Below the pieces are notes generated by a model. The model made no database searches, was not told the origin of the DNA, and saw only the letters and a program-made list of their open reading frames with translations. 64,000 nucleotides of DNA from Saturnia japonica (taxonomy: Eukaryota; Arthropoda; Insecta; Lepidoptera; Saturniidae), in assembly GCA_033032175.1 (NCBI GenBank), contig CM065322.1, positions 5,332,001-5,396,000 on the forward strand, written 5' to 3'. Below are positions 32,946 to 44,500 of this stretch, piece after piece. The position numbers and the translations under genes are program-made. Within the stretch, counting starts at the first letter, position 1; each line of letters starts with the position of its first letter.

Positions 32946-33149
32946 TTAAATGAACCCACACAAACAAGAAGTGACAACCTGCGCTCGCGCATTCGCACAG
33001 TTTTTGCTCGCTTCCTTGTGAAGCAGGCGTTTCCGCATCCGGCGGATGTAGGCAGATGAGATTTTGGCTTTGCGCAATACACCGCTCTGTGCCGTTTCCG
33101 GTCTCAGGTACTTGACGAGCTCGGTTGAAGGTGCACGCTGACCTTGGGG
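32946..33149 (-). CDS. Candidate terminal coding exon, product unknown
   Basis: On the minus strand a frame stays open for about 66 codons, from just after a TGA at 33150-33152 to the TAA at 32946-32948. It reads APSTELVKYLRPETAQSGVL, then RKAKISSAYIRRMRKRLL and HKEASKN. Codon thirds are rich in G/C (CTG, GTC, AAG, TAC, CGC, ATC) in AT-rich surroundings. No ATG precedes it; a possible splice acceptor AG lies at 33143-33144. The RRMRKR cluster is basic. I do not recognise the protein. It could be a last exon or a fragment of an unknown mobile-element ORF. A competing frame at 32885-33082 lacks this codon bias. Confidence 0.3.
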   Translation of the reverse strand, partial: PQGQRAPSTELVKYLRPETAQSGVLRKAKISSAYIRRMRKRLLHKEASKNCANARAQVVTSCLCGFI

Positions 33150-33724
33150 TCAGATTTCAAGTGGGGGTGGCTTCTTATACCGGGAAGTAATATGATATTT
33201 TCAATATGTTAGATACGAAGCTTGATCATAGATATAGAGATGTGGTAAAACCCTCAGAGTGATTCTTATTTAGTTTAATATTTTTATATAACTATTTAAT
33301 AGTATATACTGTCCGACCTTTGTCCCCGTAAATATGTTATTGATGTGGTGACTTTTGTGGGATCTTGAGCCGCCATGTTGTGGTTTTTATTTTAGTTTAT
33401 TTAATATTGGTAGTATTTTGCGTGGTTTTGTTTGGTTATTATATATACGTGAAGTGGATTATACATATGAACTGGAAACATGCATTTTGAGTTATCACAA
33501 AAACTTCCTAGATAGTTCTAACTAGTTTGAAGATCAGAAAAGAATACAAACGCTTAAAAGCAGAGGACATGGCTTCGGCTTTTATACAAATAACATTTAA
33601 GATACTTGAACATGGATTTTAAAAACAACATCTAACTTGGCTGCATGGTCTAGATACCTTTGCCTTTTCTTTTTCGAAGAAAGAGAAAAACTATGCCTAA
33701 ATATGTTATTGATGTTTTAGGAGA
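33150..33724. other. AT-rich sequence, no gene seen
   Basis: No recognised element. Confidence 0.3.
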
Positions 33725-33900
33725 ACTTTTTTGAAGTGAAAACTTATTCAGTAACGTTGTGATTTAAAAGGCGATGAAAAGAAATAGCGGCACTAAAGAA
33801 AGACAAACATATTATATCTATTTATAGAAGACATTTTTGTTCTCTGAAAGTTTCACCTATACCGCGTGCAAACTACACACATATTTTTTAATTGTAGTTA
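33725..33900 (-). mobile_element. Unclassified dispersed repeat U, copy 3 (deleted)
   Basis: Minus strand keeps the first part (TTGCACGCGGTATAGGTGAA, CAGAGAACAAAAATG) and the last part (TTTAAATCACAACGTTACTG, AAGTTTTCACTTC) of the family but lacks the middle, where copies 1 and 2 have the conserved peptide. Confidence 0.5.
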
Positions 33901-34024
33901 AAGTACCCCCTATGGAAAACTGTAATGATCAGCTTATGTACTTCCTTGGGGTTAGTTCCTTAATATAATGAAAACTACATTCAAATTAGTTCAGCGGACT
34001 TCAAATGATGATCGTTCTATCACG

Positions 34025-34300
34025 TAACTGGTAAGTGGTGGGTGGTAGTTCACGACAATTGTCTCCGACATTATCGCGACCACCATACACCAGATGTCAA
34101 AGACGCCATAATGGCACGTTTAGTCGTATCGCGTTACAGGATCAGCTAGTGTATAATGTTTAACTACCTGCCGAGAAGCTTGCAGGACAGCATAGCAACG
34201 ACGACCCGTGATGGATTCCTGATCTCTCGATGGTCACCATTGTTTTTGGATTGTACTGTGCTTATCGTCATTTTGCCACGCTACTGTATATATTTTTTTA
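34025..34300 (+). mobile_element. SINE-like repeat sharing a LINE tail, copy 4
   Basis: GGTGGGTGGTAG opens it; GCGACCACCATACACCAGAT, CGCCATAATGGCACGTTTAG, GGATCAGCTAGTGTATAATG and CTCTCGATGGTCACCATTG follow, closing with ACTGTGCTTATCGTCATTTT. Non-coding. Confidence 0.6.
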
Positions 34301-35189
34301 GTTGGATGGTATTTTAACATAGCTTTTCAAGTAGAATCCTAAAATTAAAAAGACAGTGCCCAATCTCTTTACAATTAACAATTACAATTAAGAAATGTTA
34401 ATTTATCTGAAACAAGCGGTGTCCTGCGGTTTCAAACGCGTTTATTAGGCAATATTTTTTTTATTTTTAACCATAATATTATTGAACATTTTTATGGCAT
34501 ATCAGTTGAGGTACCACACATAATAGGTATTTCCCATGTACAAAATTTCGTAAAAATCGGTCGTCTTTTTTTTTTGTTAAATCGAGACAGACAGATTCAA
34601 ACAGACAAAAGTATTTACTGCCAAAAACAAATTTAAAGTAATATTTATAATAGATATCTAGGTATAACAAAATTTGGAAAAAATACCTTTAAAGCTACTA
34701 ATGATTTTGATAATAATAAAAATATTAGCCATTGTAAAAGAACATTTTTTAATGTAGGAACAATAATCATTTTTTTTCTTGAATACGAGCAAAAGAAAAA
34801 TTATCGACAAGGCTAATTAATAGACAACTGGAAAATATTATCAAAAGATCACGTTAAAACCCTCAATTATTCTCGATATTTTTAGATGTTTATCCTAGAC
34901 ACAATAAGGTGCAAGCAGATGGCTTCACAAAGCACTTGTGTCGAACGATTTAATTTTTTTCAAACACCATGTGTACGAATTAAACCTTTTTTCCTACCTA
35001 TTTGCATCTAAGTGACACATGTTCCGTGCGAGATATAAAGAGGAAAAAACATTTTTTTGGAGATTTTATGAAAAAAGTAAAAAAAAAACAAGCAACGACA
35101 GATGTACAGGGAACTGAGCACGTGCCATCTGCCAAATCTCCCAAGGAACACTCACAATGGAATAGATTATAGAAAAAGTGTAAGACATA
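34301..35189. other. AT-rich sequence, faint repeat
   Basis: At 34525-34615 CAAAATTTCGTAAAAATCGG with a following AGACAGACAG is the wording of a common non-autonomous repeat. No gene seen. Confidence 0.3.
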
Positions 35190-35295
35190 CGCACACACGC
35201 GCAAGTCTGCGATCGATCAAAGCAAAGATCGGCGCACGCGTCGCGCCGCGGCAGATGTTCCGACCTGATTGGTCGACGGCGTTCGAGTTTCAAAC
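35190..35295. promoter_or_regulatory. CpG-rich block with a CCAAT-box-like motif
   Basis: GATCGGCGCACGCGTCGCGC and CGCGGCAGATGTTCCG are followed by CTGATTGGTCGACGGCG, an inverted CCAAT box. This is a compact GC island in AT-rich DNA, as insect promoters sometimes show. No exon can be tied to it. Confidence 0.2.
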
Positions 35296-35449
35296 TTCCG
35301 CACAATAGGTAGATAAGGAGTATAACCTATTATTCTTAATTCCAATATCGTTCAATGTTAGTTCATCAACGTACTAAGGTCGCCATTACTGGCCATTATT
35401 TTTCAAATTCCTTTGTGTTGTGTACGATCCTAATAAAAAGATGTAGGGC

Positions 35450-35640
35450 ACAGAGAAATTTCTTTGGAGATTTATCCCTACTTCGGGCATTTCGTCTGGT
35501 CGAATACCTCAACTAGAGATCAGTAAAACAAGATTTGTGACCTCCACACTACGGAAGATCGCAGCCAATTGACTTTGTGTTGTGTTCGTGCGGTGAGTAT
35601 GGTTTCCAGAGCTGCTTGGGGTAGGGGTTTTTTAGGACTG
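35450..35640 (+). mobile_element. LINE 3' end (GAGTATGGTTTCCAGAGC family)
   Basis: GGAGATTTATCCCTACTTCG, GTGACCTCCACACTACGGAA, GATCGCAGCCAATTGACTTT and GTGAGTATGGTTTCCAGAGC form the 3' region of a LINE very common in Lepidoptera. A piece of the GC-richer SINE follows at 35636-35690, at a position comparable to the SINE insertion at 37405-37608. Confidence 0.6.
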
Positions 35641-35690
35641 ACTATACCGTTATCCATAAGAGCCCTGGAACCTCAGCTCGGGCTGACACC
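35636..35690 (-). mobile_element. GC-richer SINE fragment
   Basis: GGACTGACTATACCGTTATCC and AAGAGCCCTGGAACCTCAGC match the poly(A)-side end of the SINE at 37405-37608, in reverse orientation, next to a short T run. Confidence 0.45.
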
Positions 35691-35984
35691 GTAGTTACAA
35701 TTAAGTCGCGAATTGGCTAATTCCCTATCTGTAGAAATTCGATCTAAACTAAACATGTTCCTGCCTCCTGGGAGAAAGGAAGGATCAATCTGTAAATTTT
35801 TATCTAAATTAACTAGTACAAAAAAGAAAATAAAGGTCCCCTTACAGAACCTATGTACCTGTGTGGGGTGTAATGTGTTGCTAGTGAATGCAAGTGCAGT
35901 GTCGCTTGTAGCGCGCAAGTGGCTGCTAGACTCAAGGGCTCGACCGAGGGACCGACCTAGACTTGAGTTGCCGTAGGAGAAGTT

Positions 35985-36700
35985 GGACATGCGGTTGTGC
36001 GGGAGCGAAGTTAATCGCCCGTCCCCTGTGGAAGGAACGGTGGTTTCGCGGGCGTGTTCGGGAGCACGCTTGGTTTCTAGGGACGGTCATGTAGTACGCG
36101 TTTGATGTCTCGATATCCTCATCGTAATCGGTAAAAATGTTTCAAGGGCGGCGTTTTATCCGCAAGGCGTCGGAGACTGGGGTGTAAGTCGCGGCGGCTC
36201 TCACCAACAGGTTCGCGTGATACAACGCGGTATTGAAATATGATTTTGTAAGGGACTTAACGTACGATTCGATCGAAGGAAATCCGAATGAACCATGGGG
36301 CATCGACTAAATGACGTAACAATTTATTTTGAACTCTTTGCAATATTGTAAAATTGCATTTGGACATATCTGCGAATGCGGCGCAGCTATATCTTAGGAT
36401 CGGGCGGTAAAACATGTCTTATACAGAGTATGCTTATGTCTTAGGGGCATTTTGCTTGCCGAGCATCAAGGGTTGCAAGCGGCCCAGGATTATGTTGGAC
36501 CTTTTCCGTACCATACGGGCATGTGCATTGAAGTTAAGTCTACTGTCCAGGGTGACACCTAGATATTTAGTCGTGGTGACCCAGGGGATTGGAATACCGA
36601 AAAGGTGGAGTGGTTTTCAAGTGTGTTTAGTAGTTGCCCGGGATTTAATAAAAGTGTCCATGGGCTATTTGATGGACGCTTACTATTAAGCGGGCCGTAG
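35985..36700 (-). mobile_element. Jockey-like LINE, ORF2 C-terminal part
   Basis: Minus strand reads VSPWTVDLTSMHMPVWYGKG at the start, then LRHKHTLYKTCFTARS, IAAPHSQICPNAILQYCKEF, PHGSFGFPSIESYVKSL, ALYHANLLVRAAATYTPVSD and ALRIKRRP. This order (LTLDSRL, KMPLRHK..LYK.CIRP, YAAP, NLLVRAAA.YTP, IKRRP) is the C-terminal region of Jockey-type ORF2. Four or more stops mean it is dead. The plus-strand 91-codon frame over it is a shadow. Sequence to about 35700 may be its 3' end. Confidence 0.65.
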
Positions 36701-36734
36701 GTTTGCTTGTCATCTTAGTTGTATAAAAAAAAGC

Positions 36735-36762
36735 AAGTTTGAAACCGTGACTCACAGCTAGT
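36735..36762 (+). mobile_element. Helitron-like 3' terminus fragment
   Basis: GAAACCGTGACTCACAGCTAG followed by T: the last 20-odd bases of the Helitron-like family. Confidence 0.4.
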
Positions 36763-37309
36763 ACAAAACAAAAATATTCTCTAGGTATCTACCTCAAAGT
36801 TCAATATAGAGTAACGAATTTAAATTCCTTTAAAACAACTGTAATTTTTTAACTATACCGTTTACCCTAAAAGAAGCTAATGATACAAAACCCATTCTTA
36901 AAATACTTGAAAAAAAATCTACAGCCTTCAGTTCCCACAGAAAGAATAAAGCCTTACTACCTGGTGTACAGCTGCTGCTTTACTTAAATCGATACCGTCT
37001 TGCATCTCGCTTGAACATCAGATCTGTTCTATTTATCATCCCTTTCGAGATAAGAAGGATGATTTAAAATGACAAGACTTGTAAAAAAATTGTAAGAAAC
37101 GGCTGCAAGTTTAAGAAGTTGCACGTTGAACAATAAATAAACACTCTGTATAATAATAACACAGCGGAAGGTGATTTTTCTCCTTTAGTACATGCTATAT
37201 ATTGGCTATGCAGTTATATCCAGTAAATTAATTCCAAACTATCTTTAAGAAAGTACATATGTTCATTACAATAACACATTTTTTGCAAATTGCAAATATC
37301 CGTTTTTTT
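36763..37309. other. AT-rich sequence, no gene seen
   Basis: Nothing recognised. Confidence 0.3.
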
Positions 37310-37915
37310 TGTGTACTACTAAAGTAGCAAACAAGCATACGGCCCACCTCATTGTAAGCGGCTACCGTAGCTTATGGACGCTTGTAATACTATAAGTATG
37401 TTAGTCAGATCGCGACTTCTTTGCAATCGCGGCAACAGCCTAAGCTGAGTTCCGGCCATTTTGGCACCCTTGCACGCTTGTTGCCCACGCTTTCGTTGTT
37501 GGTGACTTCGGCGCTGGCTCTCAAGCCACGGTATAGCTGTAAAAGCCGTCAGCGGCTCTAATTTTAGGGCTCCTTAGGCTAACAGTGTAGTCAGTTCTAA
37601 AAAAAACCATAGGTATCATTAGTTCGTTGCCGACTTTGAACCCCCCTACCCTAAGAAGCTCTGGAAATCATACTCACCACAGGAACATAACATAAAGGTT
37701 ATTTGGCTGCGATCTTCAGTAGGGTCGGTCAGGTCACGGCTAGAGTTGCTATCTTTTATGTTAGTAGTTAAAGGTAGGTGAAAAAGGTCATTGTATCGAG
37801 ATAAAGTAGGTCGTACGAAAATAATGTAAACGGAAGACTGAATGACTTTTGCCTCGCGAATTCGATCCTGTTGTGATAATGGATCGACTTGCACGCCATT
37901 TATCATAAAGTGTTT
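37310..37915 (-). mobile_element. LINE 3' end with a SINE inserted in it
   Basis: Minus strand: GACCCTACTGAAGATCGCAG, TGTTCCTGTGGTGAGTATG, TTCCAGAGCTTCTTAGGGTA, and after the SINE GCGTCCATAAGCTACGGTAG, CCGCTTACAATGAGGTGGGC and CGTATGCTTGTTTGCTAC. Same family as 35450-35640 and 47450-47700. The LINE reads continuously when bases 37405-37622 are skipped. Confidence 0.65.
37405..37608 (+). mobile_element. GC-richer poly(A) SINE, framed copy
   Basis: Plus-oriented with A run at 37599-37606, between degraded target duplications ATAAGTATGTTAG (37392-37404) and ATAGGTATCATTAG (37609-37622). The body contains GCAATCGCGGCAACAGCC, CACGCTTTCGTTGTTGGTG, GGCTCTCAAGCCACGG, AAAAGCCGTCAGCGGCTC and GGCTAACAGTGTAGTCAG. 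AGCCGTCAGCGGCT forms a small stem. No ORF. The duplications and A tail point to LINE-driven insertion. Confidence 0.65.
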
Positions 37916-38144
37916 ATACTAATACCGAAACATTAATGGGCATTCGCACAATAATTTGACAAAATTTCAACGCATTTGGATGAATAGTTTAGGAATGTAT
38001 AAGGTACAAACAACCAAATAAACTTTTAGTTTTATGTACGTGTTATGGTATATGTATTATCTTCTATATAATATGGGCTGTAAGGGGTGTCGAATTACGT
38101 CTATAGATCCGAGATGCCCCAGCCAACCTCATCTACACGTGGTG

Positions 38145-38410
38145 CACCGTGATGAGAAAAGAACGAGGTAATGGCGATAGCGGGGTGATAGGGCTGTGCA
38201 GTCCGACTGGGTCGCGAACACCATGCATGTGGTGAAAAGTCCGTCATAATGACTCGCTTTTGCGTGTCAGGTTTCGGGATCAGCTTGTGCATATCCAGTT
38301 AAATTAATGCTGGCCATCATGACAGCGGTGATCGTCGAAAGATTGTCGATTTCTCGGTGGTCGCCGTTGTGTTAGGATTGTGCTGTGCTTACCTCCAGGG
38401 ATAGTAATAC
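38145..38410 (+). mobile_element. SINE-like repeat sharing a LINE tail, copy 5
   Basis: GGTGATAGGGCTGTGCAGTC, CTGGGTCGCGAACACCATGC, ATGTGGTGAAAAGTCCGTCA, GTTTCGGGATCAGCTTGTGC and TTTCTCGGTGGTCGCCGTTG, ending TGTGCTGTGCTTACC. One of the most complete copies. Confidence 0.65.
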
Positions 38411-38429
38411 TAAAAAAAATTATAAGCGA

Positions 38430-38602
38430 AATAGCACTCACTCACTCAGTCACTCATCACGAGATCTCTAAAACCATATCCATAGATCCGTTAACTTAAA
38501 ATTTTGCATAGTTACTCATTTCGCGACACTTTTTTTTTCGGATTTTACGCAAACCCTATCCAAAATTTTAACATGGATGAAACCGTGGGTCACTGCTAGT
38601 GT
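38430..38602 (+). mobile_element. Helitron-like element, short copy
   Basis: CACTCACTCACTCAGTCACTC leads in. It continues ATCCATAGATCCGTTAACTT and TTAACATGGATGAAACCGTG and ends GGGTCACTGCTAG before a G. About 170 bases, no ORF. Confidence 0.5.
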
Positions 38603-39589
38603 AAACGTATAGAGATATAAATGAATACTAAAACCAAATTTATTATAAAATTGCCATTTCATTTCATAATATGTAATTTTAAAAGCTTTGATTAATAGTT
38701 AAAGTTTATCACTGGCTCAAAATACATATTCCTTTGTTTAGTCCAGTCATTGAGCCAATACGATACGAGTATAAAATAATAATTACGATCAACCTTTTTG
38801 GTCTTTAAAATAATTTAACAATGTAATTACGTAGGTACATTGTTTTTTTCTAAAGTATAAAAGTAAAATTGCCGAAAAAACGTAACATTCGCATCTCTGC
38901 GATGATGAAATATTGAAAACAAAAATCATATAAGTATATAAAATAACAACAACTTTTCAGTCTCAATCATCTTATAACATTTTATAATACAAGTTTAGGT
39001 AGTGATTCTAAACAGATCTGACTTCCTCAAAGAGTTACGCGCGGTTGTTTGTTTATCAAATAAATATGTTATTATAAACGTTTGTATGTTGGTTTCTTTT
39101 ATTGAGTTGTAATTAACCAGATGAATGGTAATTTCATCGATTTAAAATATACTTAAAAGTTTATTTAAACGATGCAAAACTTGTTTTTGTTTACTTCTTG
39201 AAACGAAAATCTTCTAAAATAATTAGTATTCGTTTTACTGACAGACATTGTCTCAAATTTTTTTTTTTAATAATAATCTTTGAGCAATTTACAAGCCATT
39301 TATTACAATATAGAATGAAATGTAAATTTAGGGGTATTGACTTCTAAAAGGAAGAACTATAATTAGGAATAACTATTAATTCTCAAATAATATTGTAGAT
39401 TTTAAACAAAGCTTAAGCTTCTATTTTCGATCACAAATAGTTTAAAGATATTTAAGTTTTAGAAAGTTATATAAAATGAATCTATATTTCTACTGCACGT
39501 GCAAAACATTAAAATAAAATCGCAAATATAATGTCAAGTGAATAAGAACCTTATCACTATCAACTATGATCGATTTCTAAATATAATAA
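38603..39589. other. AT-rich sequence, no gene seen
   Basis: Nothing recognised. Confidence 0.35.
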
Positions 39590-40030
39590 ATACCCCTTGT
39601 CTAGGATCAGCTGATTCTCAAGATCGAGCAGCACACGTGCAATTTTTTCAAGGATTATCTTACACAAAAAAATCTTTTCTTATATTTTGTGCAAGATCGT
39701 GGGAACGATGGAACGTACCACGTGCCTTCAAGGTTTTACCTGGGTTACGCAATTTTTTTTAGAAAGGCAACGCAATAAATGATGCCTTTGAGATGTGAAC
39801 CCAATTTTGTCATATGAAATCATTGTTAATTTTGTGAATACTTCTGATTTTCATTTTTAAGAAATATGATAAATAATAATATGTCTATAGAATTTAGATT
39901 CCGTTGACAGATTTTATGTGTCGCAACACCTATCTTTTTCAAAGACTATATAAAGTAATTTTGAAACTTTTATGTGAATGTTTTGTTATTTACTATGTAT
40001 GCGATTTAAAAATAAATATTCTTTTTTTTA
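39590..40030 (+). mobile_element. Probable LINE C-terminus and 3' UTR
   Basis: A 74-codon frame contains AAHVQFFQGLSYTKKSFLIF, CARSWERWNVPRAFK and VLPGLRNFF, resembling the HVQFF..SFLVFCARSWN segment near the end of insect LINE ORF2, possibly with a small deletion. After the stop, GAGATGTGAACCCAATTTTG leads to AAATAAATATTC and a T-rich end near 40030, like a retroposed 3' UTR. Assignment rests on partial motif memory. Confidence 0.4.
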
Positions 40031-40601
40031 TTTTATTTATTGTTGTGTTACAAGAAGTATGAAAATAGCACTAATCTAAAAGACAACTTCTGTACGTATT
40101 ATTGCTTGCAACTTGCAGAAACAGTTCGCCGCGGTGTTTTTTGTCGTTTACACATTACTTTCAGCAAATTTTAAAAGCTTTAAAAACTTGCAGAAGGATG
40201 CTTGCTATACCTGTTTGGATAGTGGAAACTGCTTGTGTAAGTCGACTTCTGTAAATTTTATTTGAAATTAGTATTTAGTGATATAGAACTAAAATTAATT
40301 TGAGCAAAATTTGCAAATTAAAAGACCACAGAGTAACCTGAACAAGAAAACGTTAAATCAAAAATGTTTACTTGCTATATATAGTCCATGACACTGCGTG
40401 TTAGATTTAGTTGATCGTAATATTTAGAATAACGTTACATTTAACGGTTAAACAATTATAAATCAAGGCGATGCATATTTTGAATGTCTGCAGAAAAATT
40501 GAACGAACAAGTGTCGCGTGCTCTTAACGAATATCATGGTCTTCGACGCTATAACTTGTGTATGATATGAACGGTAAGGCAACTTAAAATACTTTGTATC
40601 T

Positions 40602-41010
40602 TTTTAAAGTTATAGTACTTCTTTTGTCGCGTTTAGTAGAGGGTAGAATTAAGAGCTGTGCGAACATCATTTAATGGAGGTGTGACATGATGACCTTGGC
40701 CTATCAATGATAATAATGTGAATTACTGAATTTTTGGATGTAAAATTAAATTGAAAGGTGTAAAATAAACCTTATTTTTAGTAAAACATTATTATTATTT
40801 GTATACAGTAACATTATTATTATTTGTGTATTTACACATCGATCAGTTATTCTTCAACAATAAAAAGGCTATATAATGAATTCACATTGATGGCTAACTT
40901 CATCATGTTTTTGGTACGGGGGATAAAATGTTCATTTAATATTTTAAGTTATTTTTGTGTTTTTTTTTTTACGCCAAGAAAGTAATATCTTCGTACACGC
41001 GCGTACGTCA
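40602..41010. mobile_element. GGCACGCG inverted-repeat element, copy 2
   Basis: Left half TAGTACTTCTTTTGTCGCGT, TTTAGTAGAGGGTAGAATTA, GACATGATGACC; right half TTGATGGCTAACTTCATCAT, TTGGTACGGGGGATAA, TACGCCAAGAAAGTAATATC. CATGATGAccttggccTATCAATG pairs with CATTGATGGCTAACTTCATCATG. The middle has a duplicated ACATTATTATTATTTG (40787-40826). No transposase. Confidence 0.6.
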
Positions 41011-41104
41011 TGAGTACACAGTTTTTTTTGGCAAACCCACACTTTTGAGCTTACATTTAGTTGATAGGTTTTAGCATTGTGTGTATGTGTGTTTAAGTAA
41101 CGAT

Positions 41105-41280
41105 GTGGCCTAAGATAGCACGCTTTGCCTAATGGAAGACTGGCTCTCAAGTGCAGCTACCGGAATATAAATATTGGTGTTTGGCGATAGATTTTCAATG
41201 TGATGGTGGTAGCTAGCTAGGCGGGCATTAGAAAAAGTGTTTAAGCATCGGAAGAAACCTTTTTAGTTATAATTGATTTT
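41105..41280 (-). mobile_element. tRNA-derived SINE body, minus strand
   Basis: Minus strand: TTTTTCTAATGCCCGCCTAG, CTAGCTACCACCATCACATT, GAAAATCTATCGCCAAACAC, CCGGTAGCTGCACTTGAGAG and GGCCACATCGTTACTTAA, the same order as 59700-59860. Its head probably lies at 41425-41592. Confidence 0.55.
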
Positions 41281-41424
41281 TTTTTAATTTTAGACATTGT
41301 CATGTCACAATATATTTTTTTTCTTCTTTATCTTTTTTCATCAATGTAATCGTTGGAAATATTATAATAATTTAAGACCAATCTTGCTCTTATTAATAAT
41401 CTCAGAAAACAAATTTAAACATGG

Positions 41425-41592
41425 TCCTTCGAGCCGGATTTAAACAAAAAGGCCTACCACAATGTTATGGTTTCGTTTCATCAAGATGTTTTCTTTCACC
41501 GAAAGCTCAGGCTCATTGTAGGGATTTGAACTCACGTCGATCGTCGCGGTGTTCGTACACGCTACCAACTGAACCATAATTGCTTTGTATCA
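41425..41592 (-). mobile_element. tRNA-derived SINE head, minus strand
   Basis: Minus strand: GCAATTATGGTTCAGTTGG (A-box-like) and GACGTGAGTTCAAATCCC (B-box-like; plus coordinates 41521-41531), then CAATGAGCCTGAGC and GAAAGAAAACATC. Pol III type 2 promoter layout as in tRNA-derived SINEs. Confidence 0.6.
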
Positions 41593-44500
41593 AGAGATAC
41601 GTACAAGAGAGAGGAACGAAGCGATATAAGAGAGAGGATTTATCTGACGGTAATCTGCATTATAACCAAAAACAATAACCGAAAACCTATAAATGTCACA
41701 CTGCTCAACAAAAGCCTCTTCCTTAGGAAAGGCGCAAGGACAAGTTATTGCCACATTATGTGTCGTGTAGTTGATGTTATATTTATAAATACAATAGTTC
41801 TGTTTTTCTCACTACACGGAGGATATTTCCTTGCGAAGTTTTCGCTCATCAGCTGATAGATTAAAATTTAATGATTAAATTTACGGGAGTTGTAATAAGT
41901 CTACTGGTCATAACCATTAGATCACCACTTCCTTCTTCGTGATGCCTACTTATCTATGTCGGGTTTTTACAATGTGTGTGGTGCTTAATAAATGAGGAAC
42001 CAAATTGCGGTAAGCTCTTGGCTGTCTCCTGTCACCATTTTATCGTTTGATACCAGGGTTTGCACGCAAGCAAGGCTAGTCTCGGTTTTAATTTAACGAT
42101 ATTTTTTTAGTTGCTGTACTATATTATCTGTATACTTTGGAGCAATAGTTAATTTACGTTAGGTTTTAAAGTTAACGCTCTATCGAAATCAGTGTAAAGA
42201 AGTGCCTCACATCACGCTACGTTCCAAAACATGGTATGCGCATACAATAATAGCCTTTATTTTTTAATCATCAAGACTTCATACATTTATTATAAATAAT
42301 TAAAACAGAACTCTTCGAATACAGTTATCACTGTTTTAAAAGTAATTATGTTAAGATTAACACATAAATTATTCATTGATTGACATAATATATGGTTTAG
42401 AAAATGGGTAATATTGTTTTTTGGGTTTTTAAATGAAGTAATTTGTATAAAATTCTTGATTACGGTTTACTTTAAAAGTTTGTTTTTGAACTGTAATATT
42501 TTGTTATTACCTGTTCAGACAGGACTCAGGTATTTTAGTTCGTTTTAAGAGAAAGTGTATTAGGTACTTTGAATTTTGATACAAGATTTACGAGAAATAT
42601 GTATAAACATTGTACAATTCTAGAAAAATATTATATTAATTAGTAATGGTTGCGGAAGAAAGATATCGAGGTATAAGTAGGCTATATATAAAAACTATAG
42701 TTCCGATTGACTTGTTTTGCATAGTTACTGATTACTGGTTAGTTAGGTTTGTGCTATCTTGGATGTAAAATTACTTATTGAATTTTGTGACATATTGTTT
42801 GTATTTCGCCAAAATTTATGGCGAATTTACAAAAGGGTAATTAATTCGCTACCATTGTAATTATTTTTAGATATCTTCATCATTACATGAGTATTAGGGT
42901 ATTATTTAATGATCAATAATGTTTTACCGATAATGAACTATGTATTTATAAATTTATAAACGATGAACAAAATGAACTAAATTCAACTTACATCAACCAA
43001 GACGTTCAAGCTTCCAGGTGATACAAAATCTATTTTAAGTACATCAAATAAATCCTTACCGAACAAATCTTTGAGAATGCGCAAAATGCATTCTCTTTTG
43101 TGAAACCGTCATTGAATACAATGGGACAATGCAAGGACGATTTTGGTTCACTCTATTAAAATGCTATTTCAATAAAACAAAATAACCTTTTACAATCACA
43201 CTGATTTGTACTTAACTCTTATTACGTAATAAATAAAGTAGATATTCGTTAAGAAAATATTTTCGAAGCATCTTGAGTTAAATTTACAAGTTCTGAAAGG
43301 TCGACATTGTCGGAGAATACGCTGGTTAAGGAGAGATGTAGAGCCGTTTGCATCTAACGGTGTATTATATAATTTACATGACAATAAATACAATAATGTA
43401 AGGATAACACATCATCACACTTTACCCGTTACAGGGTGCACAGAGATTCATTATTGTCTACATTTTTTCCATAGTTTTGCATCAAAAATTTGCGACAGCA
43501 TTTTTTTGCATATTCATATTTGGTTTAATTATTTTTGTATCCGTGGCAATGTATTGCATTTTAAATTTACATTGGAAACATAACAAGAAATCATTATCGT
43601 TACCTTCGTGTATTACAAATAAACTATTAACAAAGTCATTTTTATTCATATTAACCACATTTTTATATCAATTGATTGATTTCCCTCTCAACTAGGAAAC
43701 TTACTGACCAATATCATAAATAGTTATTAGTTCTTACATCACTATTATCTGTATATGGCGATATCAATATTTCTTATGGCATTAGTAAACTAAACTCGTT
43801 CTTATAAATTATTACAAAGTTATGAAGATATGTTTATTAATATTTCTTATAATGACCATTGCTGTTAATAGTTTAAAGAGTTGTTTTTTAGCTTTATCGA
43901 AACTGCTTTTGGTCTCGAAGAAAGCCCGATTCGTAGAGTAGACTTGGCAAGAACTGCATACCAAAATGTTCAAATATTTACACATAACGGAAGTGTCAGC
44001 GGGAGCTGAATTTGGTTTGAAATTCGAAATAGTGTATATCTTTTCTAATTTTTTGTGCCCTATGATGTGACGTTGTGGCCTCAACAAAATCTTTTGGGTA
44101 GTTTTTACGTCACACTCGTCCAAATATACAGACTACAGATTCCAGTTTTCTAAATCATTGGATCACCTTGTACTACTTGTTTAAGATCCCCAGGAATAGA
44201 ATGGACACAATTACTACATAAAGAAGTTTCCACTCCTTTGATCTTAAAGAAAGCTTCCTTTTTAATTGCTTAAAAAATTACTCCTTATGCGTAAACTAAA
44301 TTGTACCTTGTGCCTACGCATAAAAGCTGCGATTACTTTGTTTATTTTACTGTTCCTATAACACCAATACACACTTGCAGTATTGTCGATTGGTAGGATA
44401 GGATATATTTGTATGTCTGCCTATATTTCGCCCTTGTACTAGTTGCTGTTTTACTTGTAAATTGTACTTTAATTTTTACATCATACATTCTGCCTTTAAG

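Noticed and set aside
35673..35990. 105-codon minus ORF as a host gene
   Set aside because: Directly downstream of the Jockey-like ORF2 remnant on the same strand and probably part of that element's end.
43477..43695. 72-codon hydrophobic plus ORF as a membrane protein
   Set aside because: Hydrophobic residues follow from T-rich codons; no supporting features.
43812..44123. 103-codon minus ORF
   Set aside because: No motif recognised and no gene-like codon bias; left uncalled.
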